Part shown: piece after piece, positions 1-8,733 of the stretch
Position numbering within the stretch: position 1 is the first letter of the stretch
How the letters are laid out: each line of letters begins with the position of its first letter
NCBI RefSeq assembly: GCF_035189165.1
Contig: NZ_CP045246.1
Span: 124,001-188,000, forward strand
Reading direction: 5' to 3'
Source of the DNA: Arthrobacter sp. JZ12
GTDB lineage: Bacteria; Actinomycetota; Actinomycetes; Actinomycetales; Micrococcaceae
Length of the DNA stretch: 64,000 nt
Program-made: the position numbers and the translations under genes
The notes under the pieces: generated by a model
What the model saw: only the letters and a program-made list of their open reading frames with translations
The model's database searches: none
What the model was told of the DNA's origin: nothing

Positions 1-1
1 C

Positions 2-148
2 ATCGCCATCGGGGACGCAGATGTGCTGTTGCCCTTCGGCGCGATCGTGTTGGTGGTTATCGGTTTGGTTCTGTTCTGGGCGTCAGCAAAATGGGCCAGC
101 AGAGCAAACCCCGTCAACCGCCTGGCGGACGAGCAGCGACCCCTTTAA
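2..148 (+). CDS. C-terminal fragment of a membrane protein (5' end outside window)
   Basis: An open frame enters from the left edge and ends at TAA 146-148, giving 48 residues. It holds one strongly hydrophobic segment (about residues 9-30, rich in V, I, L, G and F) followed by a basic/polar tail ending NRLADEQRPL, the pattern of a last transmembrane helix with a cytoplasmic tail. A terminator follows about 120 bases downstream. Too little is present to assign a family; a transporter or permease subunit is possible but not shown. Confidence 0.55.
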   Translation: MAIGDADVLLPFGAIVLVVIGLVLFWASAKWASRANPVNRLADEQRPL

Positions 149-232
149 TGCTTTCGGAGGATTTTTTCGACCAAATCGCGAAACACAGTTCACGATTTCA
201 TCATGCTGTGTCAAAATTATGATTATGTAACT

Positions 233-258
233 CCCGCTGACCGTGGGGGGTCAGCGGG
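233..258. terminator. perfect 10-bp hairpin
   Basis: The arms 233-242 (CCCGCTGACC) and 249-258 are exact inverted repeats around a 6-base G-rich loop. It lies in the gap between the left-edge gene and ptsH, just before a second, T-tailed hairpin. It probably helps terminate the left-edge gene. No T-run follows it directly. Confidence 0.45.
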
Positions 259-269
259 TTACACGCAGC

Positions 270-320
270 AATAGGTGCGTCCATTAGAACGGGTGGACGC
301 ACCTATTGTTTTTGTTGCTT
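270..320 (+). terminator. rho-independent terminator
   Basis: Arms 270-282 (AATAGGTGCGTCC) and 295-307 pair perfectly over 13 bp with a 12-base loop, and the plus strand continues GTTTTTGTTGCTT. The T-run is on the plus strand only, so it terminates the rightward transcript of the left-edge gene. Confidence 0.75.
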
Positions 321-346
321 GTGCTTGTGCTTGTTGCGGATTCTGC

Positions 347-370
347 GGGGAGGCCGGCATGGGCCTCCCC
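347..370 (-). terminator. hairpin downstream of ptsH
   Basis: Arms 347-355 and 362-370 (GGGGAGGCC/GGCCTCCCC) form a 9-bp GC stem 14 bases past the ptsH stop. On the minus strand no clear T-run follows, so it may act as a weak or stabilising 3' hairpin. Confidence 0.45.
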
Positions 371-383
371 GGGTCTGCTGCCG

Positions 384-659
384 TCAGGCGTCGTGGTCAG
401 TTTCGAGGATCCGCACCAGCGAGTCCAAATGGTCCCCCGCGCCGTCGTCCTCCGAACGAAGAACCACCACATCGCCGTGCTCGGCACCCAGGCTCATCAG
501 GGAAAGGATGCTCGAGGCATCCATGGCCTCGTCTGCGGGACTGTCCTCGTGGGCAATTGTGACCTCAACCGGAAGTTCTCCGGCCGCTTCGGCAAAGATG
601 GCTGCCGGACGCGCGTGCAGGCCGACCCTGCTGGCTACTGTTGCTTTGCGTTCGATCAT
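384..659 (-). CDS. ptsH: PTS phosphocarrier protein HPr
   Basis: HPr passes phosphate from enzyme I to the EIIA domains of sugar-specific PTS permeases in the cytoplasm. The 91-residue product has the usual HPr length and the active-site motif GLHARPAA with the phosphorylated His at residue 15. The conserved MDASSILSLMSLG stretch follows at about residues 46-58. It lies 81 bases downstream of fruA in the same direction, so it probably belongs to the fructose PTS transcript or has its own promoter in that gap. No enzyme I gene is in the window. Confidence 0.95.
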   Translation of the reverse strand: MIERKATVASRVGLHARPAAIFAEAAGELPVEVTIAHEDSPADEAMDASSILSLMSLGAEHGDVVVLRSEDDGAGDHLDSLVRILETDHDA

Positions 660-740
660 GATCTTCCTTCCGGTTGAAGTTTCCGTTGCTGAGCCTACAG
701 GCGATCTATGCCGGCCGTGGCAGCGAATTTCGGTTGAGGG

Positions 741-2828
741 TTAGGCCGCAACCGATTCGGCTGCTGCTTTCTCGGTATGCCTGCGGACGGCAAGCCGCTT
801 GAGGGCCACCACCGCAAGGGCCGAGATCACCATGCCAACCAGGATCGACACGACGAACATAACCACGTTGCCGATTGCGAAGAACACGAAGATCCCACCG
901 TGAGGGGCCTGAGAGGTGACCCCCGTGCCCATCACCAAAGCACCGGTGACTGCGGCTCCCAGCATGCCTGCGGGGATCACGCGCAGCGGGTCTGCCGCCG
1001 CGAACGGAATGGCACCCTCGCTGATGAATGCCGAACCGAGCAGCCAGGCAGCCTTCCCGTTTTCGCGCTCCGCCAGAGAGAAGCGACGACGGTCCAGCAC
1101 GGTTGCGAGGGCCATTGCCAACGGCGGAACCATGCCCGCTGCCATGACGGCGGCCATAATCTGCCAGGGAGCCTGGTTGTCGACGGCGCCGGTGCCGAGG
1201 CCCGCCACCGCAAAGGCGTAGGCGACCTTGTTGATGGGGCCACCCAGGTCGACGGCCATCATGAGGCCGAGGATGACGCCCAGCAGGACAGCACCCGTTC
1301 CGGTTAGGCCCGAGAGCCAGCCGTTCAGTGCGACGGTGAGAGCGGCGATGGGGCCGCCGAGGACGAGCAGCATGAGTCCCGATGCGACGATGGATGCAAG
1401 CAGCGGAATGATGACTACCGGCATCAGGCCTCGCAACCACCGGGGAACCGAGAGCTTGCCGATCTTCATGGCAACGTAACCGGCGAGGAGGCCGCCCACG
1501 ATCGCGCCGAGGAAGCCGGCGTTCATGAACGCGGCGACAGCACCGACGACGAAGCCGGGAGCGATGCCGGGCCGGTCAGCGAGGGCGTACGCGATGTAGC
1601 CGGCAAGGGCCGGCACCAGGAAGCCCATGGAAAGGGCGCCAATCTTGAAAAACACTGCACCCAGGTAGGCACCGACGGCGCCCTGCGCTGTCTCGGGGAA
1701 TTCGGTCGGCAGATTCCAGAGGCTGTTGTTTAGCACCATGTCATCGGCGAAGTCCGTGATGTCATATCCGCCGAGCAGGAATCCGAGCGCAATCAGCAGA
1801 CCGCCGCCGGCAACGAACGGGATCATGTAGCTGACGCCGGTCAGCAGGGCACGCTTGAGTTGCCCACCGACACTTTCGCCGGCACGATCGTCGTCGGCCC
1901 TTGGCACTGAAGAGTCGGCGACCCGGCGGGCGTTCGGGTTGTCTGCTGCGGCGATGGCTTCATCCACCATGACGCCCGGCTCGTCGATGCCGCGCTTCAC
2001 AGGAGCGTTGATGACCGGCTTGCCGGCGAACCGGTGCTTGTCCCTAACGTCGACGTCCACGGCGAAGATAACCGCATCGGCCGCCTCGATGATTGAGGGG
2101 TCAAGCGGCGTGGACGCCGAGGAGCCCTGGGTCTCGACCTGGAGGTCGATGCCGCGCTCCTTGGCGGCGGCAACGAGTGAGTCGGCAGCCATGTAGGTGT
2201 GCGCGATGCCGGTGGGACACGCTGTCACGGCTACGAGGCGCTTCGCCCGGGTGGCGGATTCCGGAGTCGAAGCTTCCCGCGCAGCCGGATCTGGTGAGAC
2301 AGCTGAGGCTGCCGAGGTTGTCGATGCTGCCGGTGCATCCGACCGTGCAGGTGCAGCGCCTTCGCGCTTGGCCGGAGCGGCCTCAAGGGCTTCCTCGACC
2401 AGGTCAACAATCTCCTGCTCATTCCTGGCCGAGCGGAGGGCAGCGGTGAAGTCCTTCTTGATCAGGGAGCGTGCAAGCTTCGACAGGAGCTTCAGGTGGG
2501 CCTGGTCGGCGCCTTCGGGTGCTGCGATGAAAAAGACAAGGTCGGCCGGCCCGTCCTTGGCGCCGAAGTCCACCTTCGGATCCAGCCGCGCCATGGCGAG
2601 GGTGGGCTCAAGAACAGAAGTGGACCGGCAGTGCGGAATGGCGATGCCACCCGGAATGCCCGTGGCGGTCTTCTCCTCCCGGGCCAGTGCATCAGCGAAC
2701 AGCCCTTCCACCTGGTCGGCGCGACCCTGCGCCACCACAAGTTCGGCGAGCCGGCGTATGACGTCGGCACGGTCATTGCCCAGCGACTTGTCCAGGGCGA
2801 CAAGGCTCGGCGTAATCAGAGCGGACAT
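741..2828 (-). CDS. fruA: PTS fructose transporter, fused EIIABC
   Basis: This single 695-residue chain takes up fructose and phosphorylates it to fructose 1-phosphate. The order is EIIA (about 1-150, phosphorylatable His in GIAIPHCRS), an Ala/Pro/Ser-rich linker, EIIB (about 195-290, active Cys in VTACPTGIAHT), then the multi-helix EIIC membrane domain (about 325-680, starting SYMIPFVAGGGLLIALGF). The start is 18 bases after fruK. The product is the substrate of the FruK encoded upstream, so the operon is a complete fructose uptake and entry module apart from enzyme I. Confidence 0.95.
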   Translation of the reverse strand: MSALITPSLVALDKSLGNDRADVIRRLAELVVAQGRADQVEGLFADALAREEKTATGIPGGIAIPHCRSTSVLEPTLAMARLDPKVDFGAKDGPADLVFFIAAPEGADQAHLKLLSKLARSLIKKDFTAALRSARNEQEIVDLVEEALEAAPAKREGAAPARSDAPAASTTSAASAVSPDPAAREASTPESATRAKRLVAVTACPTGIAHTYMAADSLVAAAKERGIDLQVETQGSSASTPLDPSIIEAADAVIFAVDVDVRDKHRFAGKPVINAPVKRGIDEPGVMVDEAIAAADNPNARRVADSSVPRADDDRAGESVGGQLKRALLTGVSYMIPFVAGGGLLIALGFLLGGYDITDFADDMVLNNSLWNLPTEFPETAQGAVGAYLGAVFFKIGALSMGFLVPALAGYIAYALADRPGIAPGFVVGAVAAFMNAGFLGAIVGGLLAGYVAMKIGKLSVPRWLRGLMPVVIIPLLASIVASGLMLLVLGGPIAALTVALNGWLSGLTGTGAVLLGVILGLMMAVDLGGPINKVAYAFAVAGLGTGAVDNQAPWQIMAAVMAAGMVPPLAMALATVLDRRRFSLAERENGKAAWLLGSAFISEGAIPFAAADPLRVIPAGMLGAAVTGALVMGTGVTSQAPHGGIFVFFAIGNVVMFVVSILVGMVISALAVVALKRLAVRRHTEKAAAESVAA

Positions 2829-2846
2829 GGGACTTCCTTAGGGGGT

Positions 2847-3827
2847 TTATGGACGGGTAGGGGCGGGGTTGGTTGGGGTGAGGGCGCGGACGACGACGGC
2901 TTCCGGCGTTGTCTGATTCAGTGCAGGCACGGTGGACCCGGGGAGGGAGGCCGCGGCGGAGCCGTGGGCCACCGCCTGCCGGAGACAGTCGGGTGCACTT
3001 CTGCCGCTCGTATGAGCCAGGAGGTAGCCGGCGAGCGCGGAGTCTCCGGCACCGACGGTCGAGATGGCGGTAATGGGAGGGTGCTGCGCGTGCCAGGCGC
3101 CCTCCCGGCTTACCAGCAGCGCACCTTTCGAGCCGAGTGTTGCCAATACGGCCCGGACGCCGTGGGCCAACAGCCGGGTGGCCGCCTCCACTGCAAGGTC
3201 CTGTTGATTTTCGAGTTCATCACCGTGGCCGATGCCGGTCAGTTGCGAGAGCTCCTCGGCATTTGGTTTCAGCAGGTCCGGGGCAGCGTCGCCCTCGATA
3301 GCCGCAATGAGCGCCGCTTCGGATGCGTCGATTGCAATCATCGGTGCGCGTTCGGCGTAACGGGTACGAACGGCTCGCACCACGGAAGCATAGAAGTCGC
3401 TTGCCAGGCCCGGCGGAAGCGAACCGGCGAGCACAAGCCAACTGGCGCCGTCGGACGCCTCGACCACAAGGTCGACGAGTTCTTCGGCCTCCTGCGGCGT
3501 GAGCGCGGGTCCGGGCTCGTTGATCTTTGTGGTGGTGCCGTCCGGTTCGGTGATGGTCACGTTGCTTCGCAGCGCCGAGGAGATCGGAAGGTTGCGGTAG
3601 GGAACTGAGGCTGCGTCCAGTCCTGTGAGAACCGGATCGTCCCCGCGCCCGGGGAGGATCGCGCGGGCGTCGGCGCCGCCGGCTGAAAGTGCCCGGCAGA
3701 CATTCACGCCCTTGCCGCCCGACTCCTGGCGGTTAGCGGTGGCGCGCTGTACGGCTCCGCGGGCCAGGGGAGCCGCAAGCTCGATGGTGCGGTCGAGGCT
3801 GGGGTTGGCGGTGAGCGTGATGATCAT
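2847..3827 (-). CDS. fruK: 1-phosphofructokinase
   Basis: A PfkB/ribokinase-family sugar kinase that phosphorylates fructose 1-phosphate to fructose 1,6-bisphosphate. The N-terminus MIITLTANPSLDRT, the GGKGVNV sugar-binding motif (about residues 38-44) and the anion-hole/catalytic motif STVGAGDSALAG near the C-terminal third are diagnostic. Length (326 aa) is normal. The start ATG overlaps the stop of the upstream regulator (ATGA), and fruA follows 18 bases later, so translation is coupled. Tagatose-6-phosphate kinase is the nearest alternative but the PTS partner favours FruK. Confidence 0.93.
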   Translation of the reverse strand: MIITLTANPSLDRTIELAAPLARGAVQRATANRQESGGKGVNVCRALSAGGADARAILPGRGDDPVLTGLDAASVPYRNLPISSALRSNVTITEPDGTTTKINEPGPALTPQEAEELVDLVVEASDGASWLVLAGSLPPGLASDFYASVVRAVRTRYAERAPMIAIDASEAALIAAIEGDAAPDLLKPNAEELSQLTGIGHGDELENQQDLAVEAATRLLAHGVRAVLATLGSKGALLVSREGAWHAQHPPITAISTVGAGDSALAGYLLAHTSGRSAPDCLRQAVAHGSAAASLPGSTVPALNQTTPEAVVVRALTPTNPAPTRP

Positions 3828-4591
3828 GCGATCACCAGATCGACGTCAGCATCCGCGAGGGCGCTGGTGAGTTCTGGACCGGGCTGTACATCGGTGATCA
3901 GGGCATCGATGTCGCCGAGGGCGGCGAACCCTACAAGAGCTTCCTCATCCAGCTTGGAGCTGTCCGCGAGCACGACCACCCGCCGCGCGGACTGGACAAT
4001 AGCTGCTTTCACCGATGCCTCCTCGGGATCTGGGGTGCTGAGTCCGAAGTGTGCGTGCACGCCGTTGGTTCCGATGAAACCTATGTCCGGACGGAAGCTT
4101 CGGTAGCGTGCCGCTGTGCCGCTGCCCACGCAGGCGCTGGTGAGGCCCCTGACCCGTCCACCAATGAACTCAATCTGCTGTCCGGAGCCAATGAGAGCGT
4201 GAGCCACCGGAATGGAGTGGGTAATGATGAGTCGTTGTTCAACTGGCTCCTGCGCCACCAGCGCCGCAAGGTTGCCGGTGGTTGTCCCGCCGTCGAGCAC
4301 AATCGATCCTTCGGCCGGAAGCATGGTGAGCGCAGCCTTGGCGATCCGGGCCTTCTCCGCCTGGTTCCGTTCTTCCCGTGTGGTCAGGCTCAGCTCCCGG
4401 GTGCTGGCACTCGCGAGGGGGACAGCCCCGCCGTGCACCCGCCGCAGGAGACCATCCTTTTCGAGCAGGTCCAGATCCCGTCGAACGGTCTCCTTGGTGA
4501 TGTCAAAACGCGCGGCCAGCTGCGCAACGGTCACCCGGCCTTCGGACGCGACCAGTTCGGCGATCCGGTTGTAACGTTCCTCGGCGAACAC
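3824..4591 (-). CDS. fruR: DeoR-family transcriptional regulator of the fructose operon
   Basis: The 255-residue protein begins with a DeoR winged helix (FAEERYNRIAELVASEGRVT, then KETVRRDLDLLEKDGLLRRVHGGA at about residues 33-56). The C-terminal part is a DeoR sensor domain with GGTTTGNLA and a DSSKLDEEAL stretch typical of sugar-phosphate sensing members. Start is GTG with GGGAGG upstream. It is the first gene of the fru operon and overlaps fruK by 4 bases. By analogy with other actinobacterial FruR proteins it probably responds to fructose 1-phosphate; that is inference. A candidate operator lies in its own promoter. Confidence 0.9.
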   Translation of the reverse strand: MFAEERYNRIAELVASEGRVTVAQLAARFDITKETVRRDLDLLEKDGLLRRVHGGAVPLASASTRELSLTTREERNQAEKARIAKAALTMLPAEGSIVLDGGTTTGNLAALVAQEPVEQRLIITHSIPVAHALIGSGQQIEFIGGRVRGLTSACVGSGTAARYRSFRPDIGFIGTNGVHAHFGLSTPDPEEASVKAAIVQSARRVVVLADSSKLDEEALVGFAALGDIDALITDVQPGPELTSALADADVDLVIA

Positions 4592-4641
4592 GCGGCCTCC
4601 CTTAGGTAGTGACGGTCATCACAGCTATTTCCGTTTGAGTG

Positions 4642-4687
4642 ACTCTATCTGTGTTTGCTTTTGGATGTCAACCAAAGCAGAAGCAAA
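4642..4687 (-). promoter_or_regulatory. candidate fru promoter with overlapping operator
   Basis: Reading the minus strand, a perfect -35 TTGACA (4671-4666) is followed 18 bases later by TAGAGT (4647-4642) as a plausible -10, then the GTG start of fruR about 50 bases on. An imperfect inverted repeat, GCTTTTGG at 4657-4664 and CCAAAGC at 4672-4678, spans the -35 box, so a bound repressor would block it. The match to FruR is inferred from position only. Confidence 0.5.
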
Positions 4688-4740
4688 ACCAGATTGACTT
4701 CGGTGTAATCGCTTCTCCAGCGCGATGAGGGCAAAGAAAA

Positions 4741-4765
4741 GCCACCTGCGCATCGCGCAGGTGGC
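4741..4765 (-). terminator. rho-independent terminator of the DUF6458 gene
   Basis: A 10-bp perfect stem (4741-4750 with 4756-4765, GCCACCTGCG) has a 5-base loop. On the minus strand it is followed by TTTTCTTTG. It sits 44 bases past the stop of the leftward small membrane protein gene. Confidence 0.75.
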
Positions 4766-4809
4766 CTTCGGTGTACTTGCCGCGGAGGCGGCACTGGGAA
4801 GCGTGCGGG

Positions 4810-5085
4810 TTAGAGGCCACCATCCCTTGTTTCATTGCGCGTGATTCGCTCGCCGGTGTGCGGGTCCTGGACCGTCCGCGATTCGCTGATCCGGCGCTGG
4901 TTGCGCGGCGCGCTCATCAGCAGGGAAACAACGAGGCCGAGAATGCCGATGCCTATCAGGATGTATCCGACAAGCGTTAGGTCGATGAAGTTGACCAGGT
5001 TGCCTGCGACGGCGAAGGCAAGGATTGCGCCGATTGCAATGAGGGCGATGGAAGGACCGATTCGCGCGATGGATGTACTAAGCAT
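4810..5085 (-). CDS. small two-helix membrane protein, DUF6458 type
   Basis: A 91-residue protein with two hydrophobic helices (about residues 10-30 and 36-58) separated by a short loop NFIDLTLVGYI. A charged C-terminal tail contains RNQRRISESRTVQD and HTGERI. The IDLTxVGYILI pattern and the tail match the actinobacterial DUF6458 family as I remember it. Function is unknown. It is monocistronic, divergent from the GlsB-like gene, and has its own terminator. Confidence 0.75.
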   Translation of the reverse strand: MLSTSIARIGPSIALIAIGAILAFAVAGNLVNFIDLTLVGYILIGIGILGLVVSLLMSAPRNQRRISESRTVQDPHTGERITRNETRDGGL

Positions 5086-5339
5086 ACTTGTAATTGCTTC
5101 GCGAAGCCCGGGACAAGCCGCGGAAAAGGCCGAATAGCGCGGGTTCGTCGGTGGGGTTGCGGGCGAGTGAATATTTGATCACGAAGGGTTGCAAACTGCC
5201 CGAGCAGGAGTTTAATGGTTGCACTGGGTGTATTACTAAGCACACTGATGAAGTAGGGTAGTGAGTAGTTGCACTTCGGTGCACCGTCGTTTTCGACAAT
5301 CAAGTTGCGTGGATAGAAGTTCGATTTAAGGAGTACTTC

Positions 5340-5606
5340 ATGAATTTCCTAGCATTTCTTCTTCTCGGCCTTATTGCAGGTGCCATCGCCAAGATGATCC
5401 TGCCGGGCCGGCAGGGCGGCGGATGGCTCATGACGCTTGTCCTCGGCGTGATCGGCGCCCTTCTCGGTGGCTTCCTTGGAAACCTCCTGTTCGGTGTCGG
5501 TGTTAACGAATTCTTCTCGATTTCCTCGTGGCTGCTGGCGATCGGCGGCGCGATCATCGTCCTCCTGATCTACGGCGCCATCACGCGGAACCGTTCGCAC
5601 GCCTAA
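5340..5606 (+). CDS. GlsB/YeaQ/YmgE family stress-response membrane protein
   Basis: An 88-residue, very hydrophobic protein with three predicted helices (about 2-20, 28-50, 60-82), the family signature FLLLGLIAGAIAKMILPG and a glycine-rich GVIGALLGGFLGN. Members are small inner-membrane proteins often induced by envelope or general stress. The ATG has a strong upstream TAAGGAG. The gap before it (5086-5339) serves two divergent genes and shows no other gene. A strong terminator follows. Confidence 0.88.
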   Translation: MNFLAFLLLGLIAGAIAKMILPGRQGGGWLMTLVLGVIGALLGGFLGNLLFGVGVNEFFSISSWLLAIGGAIIVLLIYGAITRNRSHA

Positions 5607-5623
5607 ACAGGGCGCCAACAGCT

Positions 5624-5659
5624 AAAACGCCCCGTCGGCTTCCTCCGACGGGGCGTTTT
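5624..5659. terminator. strong bidirectional-looking terminator
   Basis: A perfect 15-bp inverted repeat (5624-5638 with 5645-5659, AAAACGCCCCGTCGG) with a 6-base loop and A/T ends on both sides. It follows the GlsB-like gene by 18 bases. Confidence 0.85.
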
Positions 5660-5715
5660 GCATGAGATTCGAGCCCTTAACCAGAATGTGGTCCAGTCGT
5701 CGAAAGGATGAGCCA

Positions 5716-6489
5716 GTGGCGAGATTCAACCCTGCAGGAAAAGTAGCCAGTGGAGCCGTGTTCGACCGTGAAGGTCGTCCCAAGCCGGGAGTGCAGCGCG
5801 CTATAGAACGGGCAATAGAAGTGCAGCGTCCGCTGGTGCTCGCGAATTTGCGGAGGCTTCGAAAGAAGAACCCGAACGCGACGCCCGCGGAACTGAATGC
5901 AAAACTTGAGCGGGACTATCTCGTTGCAATTACGGCCGGTGGCGCCGCGGTCGGCGGGACTGCTGTTGTACCCGCTATCGGGACGGTCGTCTCGCTGGGA
6001 TTGTCAGCGGCGGCTACCGTCGGATTCCTTGAAGCAACTGCGCTGTACGCCCAGTCGGTCGCTGAACTGCACGGCATCTCCACTGAGGATCCCGAGCGCG
6101 CGCGGACCCTGGTCATGGGGATCCTCATGGGAGAGGAGGGGTCGGCCCTGATCCAGGCAACGCTCGGCTCATCTGCCGGAGGAGTGACCCGTCACTGGGG
6201 CAATATGGTCGGCGGGTCAATGTCCTCATCGGCGGTCCGCAGCGTCGGAGCAAGTATCCGCAAGAGGTTCCTCAAGCGCATGCTCGCTCGCCAGGGCAGC
6301 GCCCTCCTTGGGCGCGCGCTGCCTTTCGGTGTCGGCGCGGCGGTCGGAGGGGCGGCAAACCACAAGATGGGCCGGACCGTCATCGATTCCACCAGGGAGG
6401 CGTTCGGGCCTGCTCCCACTGTTATTCCCGGTGAGTTGCTGACGGACCTGGAGAGGCTGGCGTCCTCGAACGGGGAGCGCTCCGTCTAA
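5716..6489 (+). CDS. uncharacterised Ala/Gly-rich hydrophobic protein
   Basis: I chose the GTG at 5716 (VARFNPAGK) because AAAGGATG lies just upstream. An ATG at 5662 in the same frame would add 18 residues but overlaps the terminator region. The 257-residue product has a basic helical N-terminus, two or three Ala/Gly-rich hydrophobic stretches (near residues 73-110, 150-175 and 208-225), and GISTEDPERARTLVMGILMGEEG between them. The pattern recurs in actinobacterial proteins of unknown function. Its stop is 2 bases from the convergent DUF445 gene. Confidence 0.7.
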   Translation: MARFNPAGKVASGAVFDREGRPKPGVQRAIERAIEVQRPLVLANLRRLRKKNPNATPAELNAKLERDYLVAITAGGAAVGGTAVVPAIGTVVSLGLSAAATVGFLEATALYAQSVAELHGISTEDPERARTLVMGILMGEEGSALIQATLGSSAGGVTRHWGNMVGGSMSSSAVRSVGASIRKRFLKRMLARQGSALLGRALPFGVGAAVGGAANHKMGRTVIDSTREAFGPAPTVIPGELLTDLERLASSNGERSV

Positions 6490-6491
6490 GC

Positions 6492-7745
6492 TCAGCCGAA
6501 CAGTGCGTGGGCGACGGCGAAAATCGCCAGCCCGGCGAGAGAGCCCACCACGGTGCCGTTGATCCGGATGAACTGCAGGTCCTTCCCGACCTGCAGTTCA
6601 ATCTTTCGGGAGGTCTCCTCGGCGTCCCAGCGGCCGACGGTTTCGGAGATGATTCCCGCGATGTCGCTGCGGTAGGTCCGCACCAGGTAGCCCGCGCCGT
6701 CGGAAATCCACTGGTTGATTCTTCCGGCGAGGGCCTCGTCGGAAGTCAGCCGTCGGCCGAAATCGCGGACCGCAGCCTTGAACTTATGGGTCAGCTCGCT
6801 GTCCGGATCGCTGACTGCATCCAGCAGTGCGGTCTTCACCGTCTTCCAGGTCCGCACTGCCACATCGTGAACGCGAGGGTCATCAAGGAGCCCCCTCTTG
6901 ATTTCCTCCGCCTTGGCGATCACCGACGGGTCGTATTGCAGGTCCTGCGCCAGATCCTTCAGGTACTTGTCAATGGACCGCCGTACCTCGTGGTCCGGAT
7001 CCGACTGCACTGCACGCACGAATTTGGCCATCTCCACGTAGACCTTGTCGCCCACCAGTCCGTCCACGAAGTGGGGAACCCACGTAGGGGAGCGTTCCGA
7101 GACCAGCTGGGAAACGACGTCGTGATTGGCATCCACCCACTCCGCTGCCCGGTCGACCAGGAGGTCGACGAGGCGGTGGTGGTGTCCCTCCTCGAAGATT
7201 CGCGCCGCCATCTTGCCAACTGGGGGTCCCCACGGGGGATCGACCACGTGCTTGCGGACCAGGGATTCGATGACTGACTGGACGGCGTCGTCGTCAAGAA
7301 CCCGGAAGGCACCGCGGATCAGGGCGGCGCCCTCGACGGCAACCCGGTCGGCGCCCTCAGGCTTCGCCAGCCACGATCCGGCGCGCTGGGCCAGGCCGAG
7401 TGAGGACAGCTTCTGCTGGACCAGTGCCTCGGACAGGAAGTTTTCCTCTACGAACTGGCCGAGCGAGGTGCCGATCTGGTCCTTCTTGCGCGGGATGATC
7501 GCGGTATGGGGAATCTTGATCCCCATCGGGTATTTGAAAAGCGCCGTGACGGCGAACCAGTCGGCAAGTGCGCCCACCATGCCGCCCTCGGCGGCCGCCC
7601 GGACGTACTGCAGCCAGGGGTACTGGTCCTGGAGGGCGAAGGCCGTCAGGAAGATTGCAGCCATCACCACGAGCAAACCCGTGGCCACCGCCTTCATCCG
7701 TTTCAGTCCGGCCGCGCGCTCCACGTCGGTCAACAGAATGCCCAC
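6492..7745 (-). CDS. DUF445 family membrane-anchored protein (YjiN-like)
   Basis: A protein of 417 residues with one N-terminal transmembrane segment (VATGLLVVMAAIFLTAF) and the DUF445 hallmark GGMVGALADWFAVTALFKYP. A long, charged helical middle part follows, then a final hydrophobic helix (VVGSLAGLAIFAVAHALF). I chose GTG 7745 because GGAGG lies 5 bases upstream; a TTG ten codons earlier is possible. The function of DUF445 proteins is not established. It is divergent from the GDPD gene. Confidence 0.88.
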   Translation of the reverse strand: MGILLTDVERAAGLKRMKAVATGLLVVMAAIFLTAFALQDQYPWLQYVRAAAEGGMVGALADWFAVTALFKYPMGIKIPHTAIIPRKKDQIGTSLGQFVEENFLSEALVQQKLSSLGLAQRAGSWLAKPEGADRVAVEGAALIRGAFRVLDDDAVQSVIESLVRKHVVDPPWGPPVGKMAARIFEEGHHHRLVDLLVDRAAEWVDANHDVVSQLVSERSPTWVPHFVDGLVGDKVYVEMAKFVRAVQSDPDHEVRRSIDKYLKDLAQDLQYDPSVIAKAEEIKRGLLDDPRVHDVAVRTWKTVKTALLDAVSDPDSELTHKFKAAVRDFGRRLTSDEALAGRINQWISDGAGYLVRTYRSDIAGIISETVGRWDAEETSRKIELQVGKDLQFIRINGTVVGSLAGLAIFAVAHALFG

Positions 7746-7848
7746 TCTTGCCTCCGCATCGATGATCGATTTCAATTCAACCAGCCGTTCCGGACCGCAG
7801 TCACGTCGTCGATTCGCTAGCGTAAGGGCTGTGGCAGGAGACAGAGGG

Positions 7849-8721
7849 GTGAAGCAGCGCGTATTCGCCCACCGCGGGGCAAGCGAGCGCTATGCCGAGC
7901 ACACGCGTGCGGCGTATCAACAGGCGCTCGCCGAGGGCGCCGACGGCGTGGAGTGCGACGTCCACCTCACCGAGGACCTGGAGCTGGTCTGCATCCATGA
8001 TCCGACCCTCGACCGCACCTCGAGTGGTACCGGCGACGTCGGAGACCACACGCTCGGGCAGCTGCGTGAATTGGACTTCTCCTCGTGGAAGGGCGCAGCT
8101 ATTCCGCCGCAGTTCGGAGGGGTGGCCGATCAGCTGCTCACCCTCGAGGACCTGATCGACCTCCTTCGTGCCGATGGGCGCGAGCTGGATCTCGCCATCG
8201 AGCTGAAGCACCCGAGCCCCTTCGGCCTGAGGCTGGAGGAGCGGCTCATCGCGTTCCTCATGAAGGAGGGCTACGATCCGGAAACCTCGCGGCTGGCCAA
8301 CCTCCACGTCTCTTTCATGAGCTTCAACCCCGACTCGGTGCGGCACCTCCTGGAGCGGGTGCCTGCCGACGTAGTCTGCCAACTGGTGGCCGACGTCAAG
8401 CCGAATGACCTGCGCGAAACCCTGGGCCCGTTGACCGCGGCGGCAGTGATGAACCTGCTGAAGCGCGCGTTGCATGAGGGGGAGCGGATCATCGGCAGCG
8501 GGGCTGTGGGCATCGCCGGGCCGGGCATCGAGTACGTCCGCGCGCACCCCGACAGGGTGAAGCGCTGGCTGGATGCGGGCCTTCGGTTGCGTGTCTGGAC
8601 AGTGGACCACGACGACGACGTCGACCTCCTCCGCGCGCTCGGCGTCCAGGAAATCACTACCAACCGTCCCGCGCAGGTTCTGCGGCGCCTCAGGGGGGAG
8701 CCGACCCCGGGACGTGTGTGA
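7849..8721 (+). CDS. glycerophosphodiester phosphodiesterase family protein
   Basis: A GDPD TIM-barrel enzyme that cleaves glycerophosphodiesters to glycerol 3-phosphate and an alcohol. Catalytic features visible: FAHRGAS near the N-terminus, ECDVHLTEDLELVCIHDPTLDRTSSG (metal-binding E/D and catalytic His), and the late LRVWTVDHDDDV strand. I favour GTG 7849 (VKQRVFAHRG) with GGAG 8 bases upstream; GTG 7831 is an in-frame alternative. No signal peptide, so probably cytoplasmic. The next gene starts 12 bases later. Confidence 0.9.
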   Translation: MKQRVFAHRGASERYAEHTRAAYQQALAEGADGVECDVHLTEDLELVCIHDPTLDRTSSGTGDVGDHTLGQLRELDFSSWKGAAIPPQFGGVADQLLTLEDLIDLLRADGRELDLAIELKHPSPFGLRLEERLIAFLMKEGYDPETSRLANLHVSFMSFNPDSVRHLLERVPADVVCQLVADVKPNDLRETLGPLTAAAVMNLLKRALHEGERIIGSGAVGIAGPGIEYVRAHPDRVKRWLDAGLRLRVWTVDHDDDVDLLRALGVQEITTNRPAQVLRRLRGEPTPGRV

Positions 8722-8733
8722 TTGAGTTAATCC

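Noticed and set aside
5270-5283. Small TGCAC-TTCG-GTGCA hairpin upstream of the GlsB-like gene
   Set aside because: A 5-bp stem is expected by chance in GC-rich DNA and has no other support.
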